A stretch of DNA of 64,000 nucleotides from the NCBI GenBank assembly GCA_013368325.1, contig JAACJK010000165.1, positions 1,088,088-1,152,087 of the forward strand. The letters are read 5' to 3'. This document shows positions 11,611-22,959 of this stretch, one piece after another. The number at the start of each line of letters is the position of its first letter. Within the stretch, counting starts at the first letter, position 1. A program made the translations under genes and the position numbers. This DNA is from Ephemerocybe angulata. Lineage: Eukaryota; Basidiomycota; Agaricomycetes; Agaricales; Psathyrellaceae. Under the pieces are notes generated by a model, which did no database searches, was not told the origin of the DNA, and was given only the letters and a program-made list of their open reading frames with translations.

Positions 11611-13926
11611 ATGCCCCCTCGAAAAATGGCCAAGTCCTCCGCTTCGACAAGCACCCCTTCTGTTTCGACTGAAGCCAAGAAAGGTCGAAAGAAGAGGAAC
11701 CTCAAAACCATTACGACCCTGCCTGCGGAGCTCATAAGTCTGATTATGCAAGGTCTTGACCCCAAGACGATCTTGAATGTGGCTCGTACGAATAAGTTCT
11801 TTCGCAACACGCTCGTCCCCATGAAGGCGCTCTGGCTGGCCAAGTTGAAAGAAATAGGCGCCCCAGAGCCGCCTAGAGGTGTCCCTCAGCATGTATGGCT
11901 GAGAATGCTCGCCACCACTAATTGCTGCGTAAGTCCCTTCTCACGGAATTCCTCACAATTTCTATGAGCTGACCTTCTCCCTACGCCAGTCGTGCGGAAA
12001 GTCGAATGTCAAAATAAACACACACGTCCTACGCAGAATATGTCGGGAGTGCATGCTTTCAAGGTATGTTTTAGACCTTGTAGTATCGGATACCTCTAGA
12101 ACTGACGCATATGTATAGCTGCATCCAGTCGACTATCGCTTCGCCCCCCACTCCTCCCCAATCGACTCTCAGGACTGAAGCCATCAACTACGTCCCGACC
12201 ATGCTCCGGGGGAAATTCGAAGACCAATATTTTCTCCCGGAGCTTGAAGCCGTTGAGAAACGACTCACAGTCCTCAACTGCGCCGTGCGTGACGGCAAAC
12301 CAGACGCTCAGAAGCTTCTCGACGAGTTCAAAGCCCAACGCATCACCCTCGTCGTCGATTGTCAACTCGTGAGCCTACTCTATCTCAGACATGTGGAGTG
12401 AAAGCTAACAGCTTAACAGATTTATACGAAGCTGAGTCAATGGATCAGCCTTGAAGAGGCAATGAAGAAGGAAAGGGCTCAGTCTGCGAAAGAAGCTCGC
12501 GTTCAGCTGTATGTTGTTTCTTATCACCGAATCGGAGACTCCGATATTGTACTGACACTTTTCATAGTATTCAACAGCGGTTCTACGATCTTGCTATATA
12601 CAACAAAATTGATGTAGACGCTGCAGTTCAGGTGTCGGAGTTGAAGTTCTCCAAGGCGGCGAAGCTCACTGACAAAGGTACGCCTCCCTCTCATTTCTCG
12701 CCATGATCTATATCTCACCTTCAATACTACGACAGCATGGGCGACATATCGCACTACCTTCGAGCCCGCCGTCATTAAAGCGCGGGATTTACGGCACAAG
12801 GGTATCCGCGATATTCGTACTCTGAATATCTGTCTCAAGTGGAATATGTGGAGAAACGAGACCTTCAAGGGTAACACATGGAAAGCACTGCGAGTCCCTG
12901 CCGTATTCCCAACAAAGCGCGACGTGCCGCATCCCCTAGTTGCGGAGCTGCAAGACATCGACGCAGAACTTGACATCGGCCCTGAGCGCTACAACGATCT
13001 CGTCACCCAGTTCCCCACTATACTCCACGACTTGGAAGCGCAGAGGTTCCGTCGCTTACATGCGAGCTTGCCTGTAGAGATGCGTCTGCGATGCGAGAAG
13101 GAAGGTATCGAACCTCTGGATCTCGCGGCAGCCATCTTCCCCGTTGAACTATACGAGGGGTATGGAGTCTCAGCATTCGTCGTCACACGGGACGCCCACC
13201 TGCTATGGCCGAACTTCGACGACCTACCGACCTTCTCCTATCCGTTGGCGGTGGCTGCGTGCTCCCTCGTCTCTATGTGTGGGCTGGATCCTGAGACGAC
13301 GCTGGCGACTGAGATGGATCAGCGGGGCGAGTGCTTTATCTGCAACCGGTGCACGTACATCGAGTTGGTGCGCACATCAGGTCCTAGGCCGGCGGACAAA
13401 GTCTATATCAAGGCCTTTTCATGGAGATCCGCGGTACGCATCCTTTACTTTCCTTCTGAAGCTCAATATCCTGACGCGATATCTTTTTTCTATCCAGATC
13501 AAACATGTTTGCGATATCCGAGAGGGTTGTAGCAAGCACAAATTCTCGTTCCGCCTCTTAACGTGCATACACCCCTCGTTCAAGGGCCAAGCGGACGAGT
13601 GCCTGGCCATGGCACAGCGTGATGTCCTCCCCACGAAGAGGGTCTGGCGGTGCAATCATTGCATCGGGGTCTACCGCTTGGGGTGGGATGTGAAGCAGAA
13701 CGTTACAGCCCATGTAATATCGCAGTGCGTACTACCTTCCTTTATCAACTTGTCTCTCCCGTTCTGACACGGGTTATTTCGCAGGCATGGTATCGCGAAT
13801 CCAATTGATGGGACAGACATCATCCTCGATGAGATCATGCATTGGTTTTCTCTGTTTCCGTGGCGCGTCGAGGTCGGACGCCCGCTTGTTGTGGCCGCGA
13901 CGGGGTTTGAGGAGGTTCTAGATTAG
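11611..13926 (+). CDS. F-box protein, agaricomycete type
   Basis: Eight exons (11611-11928, 11990-12063, 12119-12368, 12420-12508, 12568-12677, 12736-13433, 13498-13724, 13785-13926) join in frame to 635 residues. After a basic N-terminus (PPRKMAKSS, KKGRKKRNLK) lies an F-box, TLPAELISLIMQGLDPKTIL followed by NVARTNKFFRNTLV. F-boxes bind Skp1 and bring substrates to SCF ubiquitin ligases. The rest has no recognised substrate domain; it is rich in charged helices and has CxxC pairs (SCGKSNVK...CREC; CFICNRC; WRCNHC) that may bind zinc. This long C-terminal layout is typical of the large F-box families of mushrooms. An in-frame ATG further upstream would only add a non-conserved stretch. Substrate unknown. 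Confidence 0.82.
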
Positions 13927-14431
13927 TATAGATATGTATGTACATCTATCTCGCGCAACAAGTGAAATTTACAAGGAGTGATTAATGACCAAGAGATCAA
14001 TCTCCGCGTGTCACTTTCGATATTCTTACCGTTGGCGCGTTGATATAACTGCGGTGAGAGCACATGTTTCTTTGTTTCAGAACCTTCCTCAGCCCACGGT
14101 GGACCTCATATGTACTGGGAGTCCGGGAGTCCTCATGTACCGGCTTAGAGCATACTTCAACTTTGCGCGTTCTATAATCGAAAATGGCAGCCGGTATTTC
14201 CAAATTGGCGGGTTCCATGCGTTATTAATAATAGATTAGGGCTCGTCGGAGTGAACCCAGCATCTTATTCTCCCTCATGATGAGAAACATTGAACTCGTT
14301 GTGCTGAAAGCACGATTAAAGGCTTTATTTCCTTTTTGGGGCCTGTTCGGTGAAGCCTCAGCTCCGAAACTCGCAACCGTATCTTGGCCTCCATGAGCTC
14401 CATGATTATCAGACCCTGGCCAGTGCGTTCA
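13927..14431. other. Intergenic, nothing recognised
   Basis: No coding or RNA signal found between the F-box stop and the duplicated element at 14432. Confidence 0.4.
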
Positions 14432-14640
14432 CCGGTTCCAAATAATGTGAACATAATTCCGAAACTGTGAATCGGCTCACTCTGAACGGTGTGGGGTCGC
14501 AGTCATGCAGGGTCCTATCGAAGGTACCGTGTATTCACAGCTTCTAAATATTGTGAACATAATTCCGAAACTGCGACTTGGCTCACTCCGAACGGAGTGG
14601 CGTTGTAGTTATGCTCTCAGGGTCTTATCGCAGGTACACT
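14432..14640 (+). repeat. Two tandem copies of a ~106-bp upstream element
   Basis: GTGAACATAATTCCGAAACT starts at 14447 and again at 14553. The similarity continues through CGGCTCACTC/TGGCTCACTC, GAACGG, a shared GTCCTATCG/GTCTTATCG and a GGTAC end. The second copy ends about 100 bp before the ATG of the secreted protein gene, so this is likely promoter sequence. Confidence 0.75.
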
Positions 14641-14741
14641 TAAAAGGCGGGCGGTCTGCAGCAATTTTTACACAACCAACACCAATACACCCACTACTTC
14701 TCACATCAAAACTATCGCCTGATCTCGACTACCTCGCTATT

Positions 14742-15313
14742 ATGAGGCTCACATTCGTTCCTGCTCTGACTGCACTCGCCCTCGGCATCGCTTCCACATT
14801 CACTACGGCGTACGCCTATGCTGTGAGCCACTGCATTTTTAATCTGCTGCGACTAGACTAACATTACCCCTTGAATAGAACCATGATAACTTGGACGCTC
14901 GTTCCATCATCGACCCCAGCTCAAACACCCTAGACGCGCGCTACGGGTCAGGGATTGAAGTTCCTTTCCAGCCCGTCCTGCGTGACTTCCTTGAAGAGGC
15001 TGTTGACGCGTACCGTCGCCATCTCGACGAATCGGAGAGTCTCGAAGCCCGGTCTACTTGGTATACTTTCAAGTCCGCGGATGGCAGGCAGCAACGGATA
15101 ATGTTGAACGGGAATGAGCTTGTCAAGGATATCAAACCACGATTGACCACGCTCGCGGACGCCACGACTTTGTCTTGGGGAAGGCTTTACATCAATCTGC
15201 CCACTCGCATTATTTTTTACTTGGATGAGAATAAGCCTTTGAATGCCCAGAAGGAGCCGGTCCCCGCTGGGAACGCAATCTGGTTTTATCAGAGGGGGAG
15301 TCACCACGCTTAG
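14742..15313 (+). CDS. Small secreted protein, 171 residues
   Basis: Two exons (14742-14822, 14879-15313). The N-terminus MRLTFVPALTALALGIASTF continues into TTAYA, a clear signal peptide. The mature part has three DAR/EAR tripeptides (LDARSI, LDARYGS, LEARSTW), which resemble the pro-peptide processing sites of many fungal secreted proteins. No enzyme domain or Cys-rich pattern is visible; the protein is rich in Asp, Glu and Arg. It ends in a short YQRGSHHA tail. Possible roles (effector, mating or matrix protein) cannot be separated from sequence alone. An upstream TTAAAAGG sits about 100 bp before the ATG. Confidence 0.7.
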
Positions 15314-16164
15314 AACTGTTACTGTTTAGCTACACCACTCCTTCTATTTCGGACTCTATCCCATTAATCCTCCATATATTGGCTCGTTTGCGAATATCCC
15401 TTTGCTTATTTTTCAAATCTATCGGGTTTTAGACTGCTGCGGGCGATCGAGTTTGAGTGACCAGGCTGTTCCCCAGTATTGGAGATACACTAGTAAGTAT
15501 ACCACGAAGACGCTCAACACATTTGTTACGCAACATGTATCACATGTATCGAGCGGATCCCAGCCCGCTGAATGTGTTTCTCTGAACATTGATTCACCTA
15601 AGCTGCGACAGTCAAGGTGCTTATCACCATCACGGTGGTCTCACATCATAGAGGCAGCGTTGTTATCGAGCCCACCACGTACAGGGTACTCGAAAGAAAT
15701 GCAGCCGGGAGCTCAAGTAGCGTGCCCGAGCCGCTCACCGTCGTCATGCGCATCGAGGTAAGTTGGCCGATTCTTTTTGAGCTCAAGATTGGGTGCTTAA
15801 AGACTGACCGTAAATGTTACACTGCGTGGACGGTCAGCTTGAAAAGTGGTGAAAAACACCTCGCGGGTCGAACGAGCCCAACGGGCACCGCACAGACTGG
15901 CCTTTTCGCGGGGATTATTCTGGTGGAGCTGAACGTTTCCTACAGAGCACAGGAGCGCTCTTCATGACCAGCTACGAGGATTATTCTGGCAGGTGGCATA
16001 TCCACGATGGATCACGCTGACGCCAAGCCCAACGGCGGCGCACCCTATTCAAATGACCCATCGAACACGGCACTCCCTTCCCACGCACCCTTTCTTCCCC
16101 ACACCGATCGTCGCCGTTCGCATGGCGGTGGGCTCGCCCTCCTCCTCGACCCCACCGCCGCCCC
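15314..16164. other. Intergenic plus uncertain 5' exon of the channel gene
   Basis: No gene is recognised in 15314-16000. An ATG at 16007 opens a frame that differs from the channel frame; it may be a first exon joined by an intron near 16130-16180, but no convincing junction was found. Confidence 0.4.
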
Positions 16165-19100
16165 GTGCCCCACGACACCTCCAAGTTCACAACCGAGTCG
16201 CCCCGCCCCACCCCGCGCGACCTCTACTCGCTCTTCCCGCCCAACCAAGGCCTCGCAGACGACGACGTCCTCACCATCCGCCCCTTATGGAAACGGCGTC
16301 TCCATGAATTGTTGGAGAAGCCTGCGAGCAGTCGGAGTGCGTTTCTGGTGCACATGGTGAGCACGGCGCTCATCGTGTTGAGTGCGGTGATCACGGTGCT
16401 CGAGACGGTGCCGACGTTCCATCGGGTTAGCAATCGGGTGTGGTTTGGGATGGAGGCGGGGTTGGTGCTGGTGTTTACTGTGGAGTATGTTGCGAGGGTT
16501 GTGTGTTGGAGCTTCAGCTGGTCGAGCTTGTTTAGATGGGTGCTGTGTGCGTCTTTATATCTCTATCTCTATCTTGCGGGTTGGACTGACGGTGTGGGTA
16601 GCGTTCTACGGGATCATCGACCTGCTGTCGGTCCTCCCGTACTACATCGAGCTCATGCTCGGGCAGGACACCTCGGTGCTATTCCGCTTCTCCATCCTGC
16701 CCATGTTCCGCCTCCTCCGCGTCTTTCGTCCCTTCCGATACAACCACACCATCCTCCTGTGCGTCCGTGTGTGTGTGTGTGTATAGTTCAAAGGACGGCA
16801 ATACACTCCCCGAAGAGAGAGCACTCGCCATTTAAGGCATACCGCCCCCCAGGGAGCATGTGGAGAGAACCCGTGGAAACTCCTGCAGGCCTGGAACAGA
16901 TGCAGGACCCAAGGCGACTGAAAAGTCCGGCAAGCCGTCTAATTGTCCATCCTTGGGGAGCCACACTGCCGTGGGTTCAAGCGCAGTGCGCCGATGTCAC
17001 TGCCGAACCCCTGCCGAGCCCTGCCGATGGAACGCCGATCACCAGCCACTGCGCACGGACCCGAAAAATTATTTTTGTGCTCCAAGACTCCCGCACGGAC
17101 CAGAGAAATTATTTTGGGCCCAAAGGCTAACGCACGGACCCGCGCCGGACCAACGCTGGACTCACAGGTGCCCGGTGCCCACCATAGGGCAATAATACGA
17201 CAGACTTGGCGCCTGCACACCTTGTAGTGCGCACCCCCGTTCCATTGACATGACAGACTGTCTCCGATCACCTCTGCGCCCTGTGTCTCGAGGCAATGGC
17301 GCCGCCGGCACCTTGAGACCGTTCTCAGACCACCCCAGACATGACATACAGCACCCTGCACTGCGATCCCGAGACTGACTGAGCCCCAGACCCCAGCCAT
17401 CCACCACACATTTCGCGCAGCGCCCAACAGCATCCAACGACCCAACAACGACCTCGACGCTGAACGCCGCACCAAACGAGAGACCATTAGCCCACACACC
17501 GAGGTACACGATGCTGGGCGTCATGGGTAGGAAAGGCAACGAGAAGCCGCTAGCCCATACATCGAGATACTCGATGCTGGGCGTCGCAGGCATGAAACAC
17601 ACGAGAGGCCGCTAGCCCATACATCGAGATACTCGATGCTGGGCGTCGCAGGCATGAAACACACGAGAGGCCGCTAGCCCATACACCGAGATACTCGATG
17701 CTGGGCGTCGCCGTCAAGGCGTTGAAAGAGGAGTCGGAGATGGGGAAGGAAGAAGGGGGTCCGTTGCCCCCTCCCTTCCTATACTCGAACGCTGATGGAG
17801 ACGTAGCAAGATCGAAGTGATGTACTTGTCTGTGCGCAGGTCGCAGCACGCATTCCTCGCGATCGGCTTCTTTGTCGTCATGATATTGACGCTCTTCAGC
17901 ACCCTTCTGTACGTCGTCCTCTTACCTCCCCCTTCTCGACTCACTCCTGATCTCGTTGCGTCGCTCGTTCCACAGATACTTCGCCGAACGCGGTACGTGG
18001 GACGAGGTCATGGATACCTTCATCAACTCCGACGGCGACCCGACACAATTCGCATTCATCCCTGCCGCAGCTTGGTTCGTTATCGTCAGTGAGTACTTTT
18101 CTCCACTCCCCCTCTTTTCATCTTCCGCCCGCCTTCGTACTACCATCCTCGCGCTTCTCCCCGCACTCTACATCGCGCTCGACGTCTTCCTTGACACCGA
18201 CCGACTTGGCACACTCGATGTCGGATGAGCCCTTTCGGCCTCCTCGGAACCGACGACCGACCTATCCTACCTCCAAGGTCATAGCCTCCCCTAAACGACC
18301 CGACATCCCGTCTGCCCTAGCCTCCCACCCGCGCCGACCATCGACACCCAGCTCAACAGCCGGCACGCCGCGCCGCTCGACCCACCACCGTCCACACCGA
18401 CCACACCGACGTCGACATCGTCCCGCCTCGACCTCGCATTGGAACGCTACTCGCCCAACGCTAGTCCTTCGCGCTAAGTTCCGAACTCACGCCGTGTACC
18501 CTCTAGATCGCTTCGACCGTCCTCCAGATCACCCACCTGTCCACTCAACTCAAGTACAGGCTACGCCCTCCTCCGTACCCCCTTCTCTCCCCACACTCTC
18601 CCCCTGTTCCTACCCCCTCTCCCAATCTTCACAAATAGCAACGTGCTGACGCTCTCCCCTTTAGCGATAACGACGGTCGGCTACGGGGAGATCACACCGC
18701 GCTCGTTCCTCGGACGCCTCATCACTCTCCCTATACTCGTGTTTGGGTTCCTGTGCTTGGAAGGGAGTTTAGTCTTGTGTGGACGGCTATGACTGCGGAT
18801 AAGGTGCGTTGTTTTCTTGGATTTGGGTTGGACTTTGTTGTTTCTCTTCTTTGCTTTGGTACCTCTCTTGTTCGACTTTGTGACTTCTTTCGATGGCCGT
18901 TCGTTTCGTCACTTCTTTCGATGTTGGTTCGTTTTGTCGCTTCTTTCGATATTTGTTTGTTCGTTCCTCTTATGCTCGGGCGTTCGGGCGTTCGGTCTTT
19001 CGGGCATTCGAGGTCGTGGGACTTGGTTCGGCACCCTCCGCGATCCATGATAAGTAATCGCTTTCCTTCGCTCGCCCACACATTCGCCTCGTTCTCTCTT

Positions 19101-21403
19101 CCCGTTCATCTACCCTTTCTTCGAGGTGCCTCCATCAAACCCATCGAACCCATCGAACCCCTCACCCGCTTGCGCCCGCCCATTGAGAACCCTTCCGTTC
19201 ATCATGTGTCTTGAGCGCTAGGTGGGATCGATTCTTGCTGATCAACTCGTGTTGTGGAAGAGGACTAATCAGGGGTGGTCGGTTTGGGCGGGGTATGGTC
19301 TGTTCCTTGGGATCGTTCCTTCGTTCACCCCTTCGTTCGGTTGTCTTTGTCATACTCGGAGGTGCGTTCGGTCGTGCGCAAGTCGTGCGGGCTTTCGACC
19401 ATTCGAGATCGTGGGACGCCTCGGCGTTCACCATCGTCGACGATATCCTTCCTTCGCTCAGTCGCTCGTTGTCTTCTCCCTAGCCTCATCCCTTTCTCTT
19501 CCGTCCGTGCTCCAACTAGTGCCTTACAGGCCCAGGCCCGGCCCAAAAGCCGCGGCTAAGGCCCGGCTTTGGGCGGCCAAGGCCCACCGGAATCGTGGGC
19601 CCAGCCTTGAGCCCCCGAAGTGGTCAGGCCCGGCTCGGCTCACGGCTTAGGCCGCGGCTTTTCTATACGATTTTTTTCTAATGAAATTCGTTCTAGGTCA
19701 CTAAATTTTTGTATTGAATTACTAGTACCATTAGTGTATGTATTCAGGACTAATATTTTCACTCAAAATTACTCTTGCTATGCCCGGGATTTGAACCGGA
19801 GGCCTCTTGAGAGAATTTTCGGGCAATCAACCACTGCACCATAAGGTCTTATGATATATGATACGTACTCAAGGCCTAAGCCCCGGCTTTTTGGTCTGGG
19901 CCCGGCCTTGAGCCCAGCCCGGCCCTACTGCCAAATCGAGTAAGGCCCGGCTCGGCTCGGCCTGTAAGGGCCCGGCTAGGCCCGGCTCGCGGCTTTGAGC
20001 CCGAGCCTGTAAGGCACTAGCTCCAACGGATCGTTCCCATCAAGTTGAGCACCCCCTTGCGTCCGCCCGTCCTGCGCCCTGTATCTCAGTATGTGTCTTA
20101 AGCATGGGTGTTCTGAGATGTCTGCTGCTTGTTCCATGTTGTGGTCCAAGGCTGCAGCATACGGGTGGTCGGTTGGGAGGGGTACGATGGGTCGGCCGTG
20201 CCTCTGTTCGTTCGGTTATGTTCTGTTGTGTGCTCGATCTTACCCCGTCCGTTTGGTACTTTCGGCTTTTCGTGCTTTTCGATCTACCGTTCATCTTCGT
20301 TTTCGGTATTTTGGACCTCCTTCGCTCTTTCCTCCTTTCTCCAACATATCCGCCGCGCCTTCCCAGCTACGACCGCCCGTCCTGCGCCCTGTGCTTCGAT
20401 GTGTGCCTTGAGCGTCAGCGTCAACGTACGACTGGTGCTCGTTCACTTCTGTGGCCCACTCGGCTAGTACTGGCGGTTGTTTGGTTCAAGGGTTGTGGGT
20501 GGTGGCGGGGGTGGGTTGTTTCTTAGCGGTCTCGGGCTTGTCTTCTCTTTGCTCTCTTCTCCATATTTGCACGAGTGTTCTCCTCGTTTGCCGCGCGATG
20601 GTAACGTGGACACGGTTCTGGATGTCAGCTGATTCAAGGGGCGTAACGCGGATGGTCCTTTCGAGCTTTTCGTGTGCATCATGGACTCTCTTTTCAGCGA
20701 ACCGTGAGGGTCCTCTCGTTTACCGATAGCTGTGAAGCGGGGAGGTACTTTTATGGGCGCGTAAACCCATGTATACTCTCCTGGTTTCGTCTTTGTTGCT
20801 ACGTATATTTCTTTGACGTTCTTTGTTCCTTTCGTTCACTTGGTTCACTCGTTTGCACGCTTCGACCTGACTATCCCTAACATCTACGCATAACAGGACA
20901 ACCACACCTCCCCAAACTCAACCGACGACCTCCCAGGCACGACATACCCACCCGCACCCCAACCCCTCGGCCCCTCCTCCTCCTCCTCCCGGCGGCCGCA
21001 CACCTCAACCCATCCACCATCATCATCCACATCACACCCGCACCACACGCGCGCTTCGTCCTACGACCCCTTCCTCGCCACCCCCGCCCCCGCGCCGTCC
21101 ACAGCCATAGCGAGGGATTTAAGTAATTTGAAGCTCGCGCAGAACCAGACGGAGCTGAGTCGGCAGATCGCGGAGTTGGCGGAGGAGGTGGGGAGGCAGG
21201 GGCGTTTGTTGGGGAGGTTGGTGGAGGTGCTTGGGGAGGGGGTACTCAGAGGGGATGGGGTACTCAGAGGGGATGGGGTACTCAGAGGGGATGGGGTACT
21301 CAGAGGGGATGGGGTACTCAGAGGGGAGGGGGGGGATGGGAGGGATGGGTTGAAGGGGAGGGGGAAGCGGAGAGTGGGTGAGGGGTATGAGGATGAGGGG
21401 TAG
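16165..21403 (+). CDS. Voltage-gated K+ channel (Kv type), probably disrupted in S6
   Basis: Exons read: 16165-16546, 16602-16758, 17807-17908, 17976-18088, 18665-18803, 20897-21403. The order is classic Kv: S1 near FLVHMVSTALIVLSAVITVL, S2 near VWFGMEAGLVLVFTVEYVAR, S3 FYGIIDLLSVLPYYIELM, S4 FRLLRVFRPFRYNHT, S5 HAFLAIGFFVVMILTLFSTL and the selectivity filter TTVGYGE. The tail has an amphipathic stretch (LKLAQNQTELSRQIAELAEE) like the coiled coils of fungal channels, then a VLRGDG repeat. After GYGEITPRSFLGRLITLPIL the frame is lost: the expected end of S6 is missing and the conserved LGREFSLVW continues two bases out of frame. Introns of 1048, 576 and 2093 nt are far larger than elsewhere here. 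The N-terminus is unsure. A decaying gene or a local sequence error are both possible. Confidence 0.75.
17487..17712 (+). repeat. Four 62-bp tandem repeats inside a channel intron
   Basis: AGCCCAYACAYCGAG starts at about 17489, 17552, 17614 and 17676. Each later unit carries a CATCGAG-ATA-CTCGATG inverted repeat able to form a hairpin. All lie within the intron 16759-17806. Confidence 0.85.
19517..20019. mobile_element. Non-autonomous hAT-type element (MITE), 503 bp
   Basis: The ends are inverted repeats: TAGTGCCTTACAGGC at the left, its complement GCCTGTAAGGCACTA at the right. They match the hAT terminal consensus YARNG. The element is flanked by a perfect 8-bp direct repeat GCTCCAAC (19509-19516 and 20020-20027), the target duplication length of hAT transposons. 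Subterminal regions are dense in GGCCCGGCT-like motifs. There is no transposase frame. It lies inside the last intron of the channel gene and carries a tRNA-like segment. Confidence 0.85.
19775..19850 (-). other. tRNA-like segment inside the hAT-type element
   Basis: On the minus strand a box A (TGGTGCAGTGG) and box B (GGTTCAAATCC) stand at tRNA spacing. The T stem has one mismatch and the acceptor stem does not pair, so this is a degenerate or SINE-like tRNA rather than a working gene. Confidence 0.45.
21239..21328 (+). repeat. 18-bp tandem repeat coding (VLRGDG)n
   Basis: Five near-perfect copies of GGGGTACTCAGAGGGGAT in frame in the last channel exon, giving VLRGDG repeats and a final VLRGEG. 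Confidence 0.9.
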
Positions 21404-21784
21404 GTTTCGAGGGGTGGATAGTGGGCTTCTTGGGGGTGGGATTTATGGTGTCTGTTATTGTAGGATGCGACGTGAAGCCTTTTATAGATTTATTACATTG
21501 GCGTCCTGGCGTATATACCGTACGTGAGACCGTATTAAATAGCTGTGGTGGATGACTGATGGGCGAAGGAACGCGAATGAATCGATGTTGAACATCGTGG
21601 TACGTACATGAACTAGTGGACTTGCTCGTGCTTATAGGGGGGCAGTGATCAAGGGTTGCGCAGCCCGACGATGTCTGACTAGCCTTCCGGGATGACCGGT
21701 CTGTCAAGCTAGTGAACCACCATATCCACGAGCAAAGAATCTCTGGCCTCCGGTGCCGTTAGAAGTAATATTAAAAAATTAAAT

Positions 21785-22240
21785 TATGCACCTGCAGACA
21801 TTCGGCCTAGTCTCCATGGCGCCTATCCCAGCCAGCTGCAGCCGTACGCCAGAGGCGACGTGAAACAAGTCGGCAAGGGTTACTTCATCTCCTGCAAGAT
21901 ATGCTTTCTTTGATAAAATTCCATCATATACGTTAAACGTTGTCTCAAGTTCGGAAATGCAGGACGCGAGCGCTTCAGTGTCTGTCTCCTTCCCATTGTA
22001 CCTGAAGGGTTGAGTAGCTTAGGAGAACCTCGTAAGCTGCATGAGAAGCATAGGGATATAGGGGTTCGTGGTCTCACAGACACCGCCTGCTCGAACAAAC
22101 CTTTCGCCTCGATACTATGGTTTGGAATGAGCTTCTAGATGCCTTTGTCGGCATATTTCTCCTCGATGTAGCGACAGATTGCACGACTCTCGTATAGAAC
22201 ATATCCATCGTCGTCCTAGTGGATGAAGTGCTTTGGGTGG
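21785..22240 (-). pseudogene. Glutathione S-transferase pseudogene fragment
   Basis: Minus-strand frames give in order DDDGYVLYESRAICRYIEEK, YADKGI, KLIPNHSIEAKGLFEQA, a middle part, then SELETTFNVYDGILSKKAYL, AGDEVTLADLFHVASG and METRPNV. This is the path of a fungal (phi/Ure2-like) GST from the glutathione-binding ESRAICRYI motif to the C-terminal helical domain. In-frame stops (after YADKGI and after LMQLTRFS) and frame changes break it, and the N-terminal thioredoxin-fold start is missing. Confidence 0.78.
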
Positions 22241-22379
22241 GGCATTCGAGAGGGGCGCATACGATATGGGGGACCTAACATCCATATCCGTGATATGAGC
22301 ATCTCATATCGCCCACCTGCCAAACGACAAGTCCACCACTGTCAGATATGAGGTTATGGGGCCTTCGTTAGGGGACAGG

Positions 22380-22505
22380 GGTGGATTTTTTTTATGGGGT
22401 GGGTGGATTTTCTGGGGTAGGGCCCGGGGTTGGGCCTGGGTGGGTCGGGTAGGCTGGGGTGGGTCGGGTGAGCTTGGGTGGGGTGGGGTGAGCGCTCGGG
22501 TTGTT
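22380..22505 (+). repeat. G-rich tract with many GGG runs
   Basis: Iterated GGGTGGGTCGGGT and GGGGTGGG motifs on the plus strand; strong G-quadruplex potential. No gene. Confidence 0.75.
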
Positions 22506-22959
22506 GGCTCGATTTTTTGACCTCAGGGTGATCCAACCCTGAGAATTCCTATCCTTATTCCTCCCCCCACTAGGGGGGCTATTTCAGCATGTCTTCTAGA
22601 TCCTTGCCAGTTTTCGTAGGGCCCGGCATTTTTCCCCGCCAGCCCACCACCCCCGCCCCCGCCCCCAGGCCATCCCCCACCGCCCGGCGCCAGTGTCGCC
22701 ATATATAGTAACTCGCTTACGTCAGCCCTCTCCACTCGGCGCTTATGTTGCAACTGCTCTCTCGGCTCGAAATTTCATTACAAACAATGTATTCAATCGA
22801 GCCCATACACTACTACAATATAAGCAACTGAACAAACGCATACACGTCGCCCCTGCCGCAGAGGGGAGTTTGGGTTCCCCAGGGAACCTAAACTCCCTCC
22901 ACCCTACCCCGCGGAACCCTTCGCCACAGGTGCCCGCAACATGTGGAGAAACAAAAGTT

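Larger units (their letters stand above)
18804..20520 (+). repeat. Diverged tandem modules filling a 2.1-kb channel intron
   Basis: Related segments recur: CATTCGAGGTCGTGGGACTT near 19010 against CATTCGAGATCGTGGGACGC near 19400; and a GTGTCTTGAGCG ... GGTGGTCGGTT module near 19205, 20092 and 20402. Simple TTCGTTCG-like runs separate them. The hAT-type element at 19517-20019 is inserted into one module. Confidence 0.6.

Noticed and set aside
16602..17130. Read-through of the channel frame past 16758
   Set aside because: The GTGCGT donor at 16759 and resumption of S4-S5 at 17807 show this is intron sequence.
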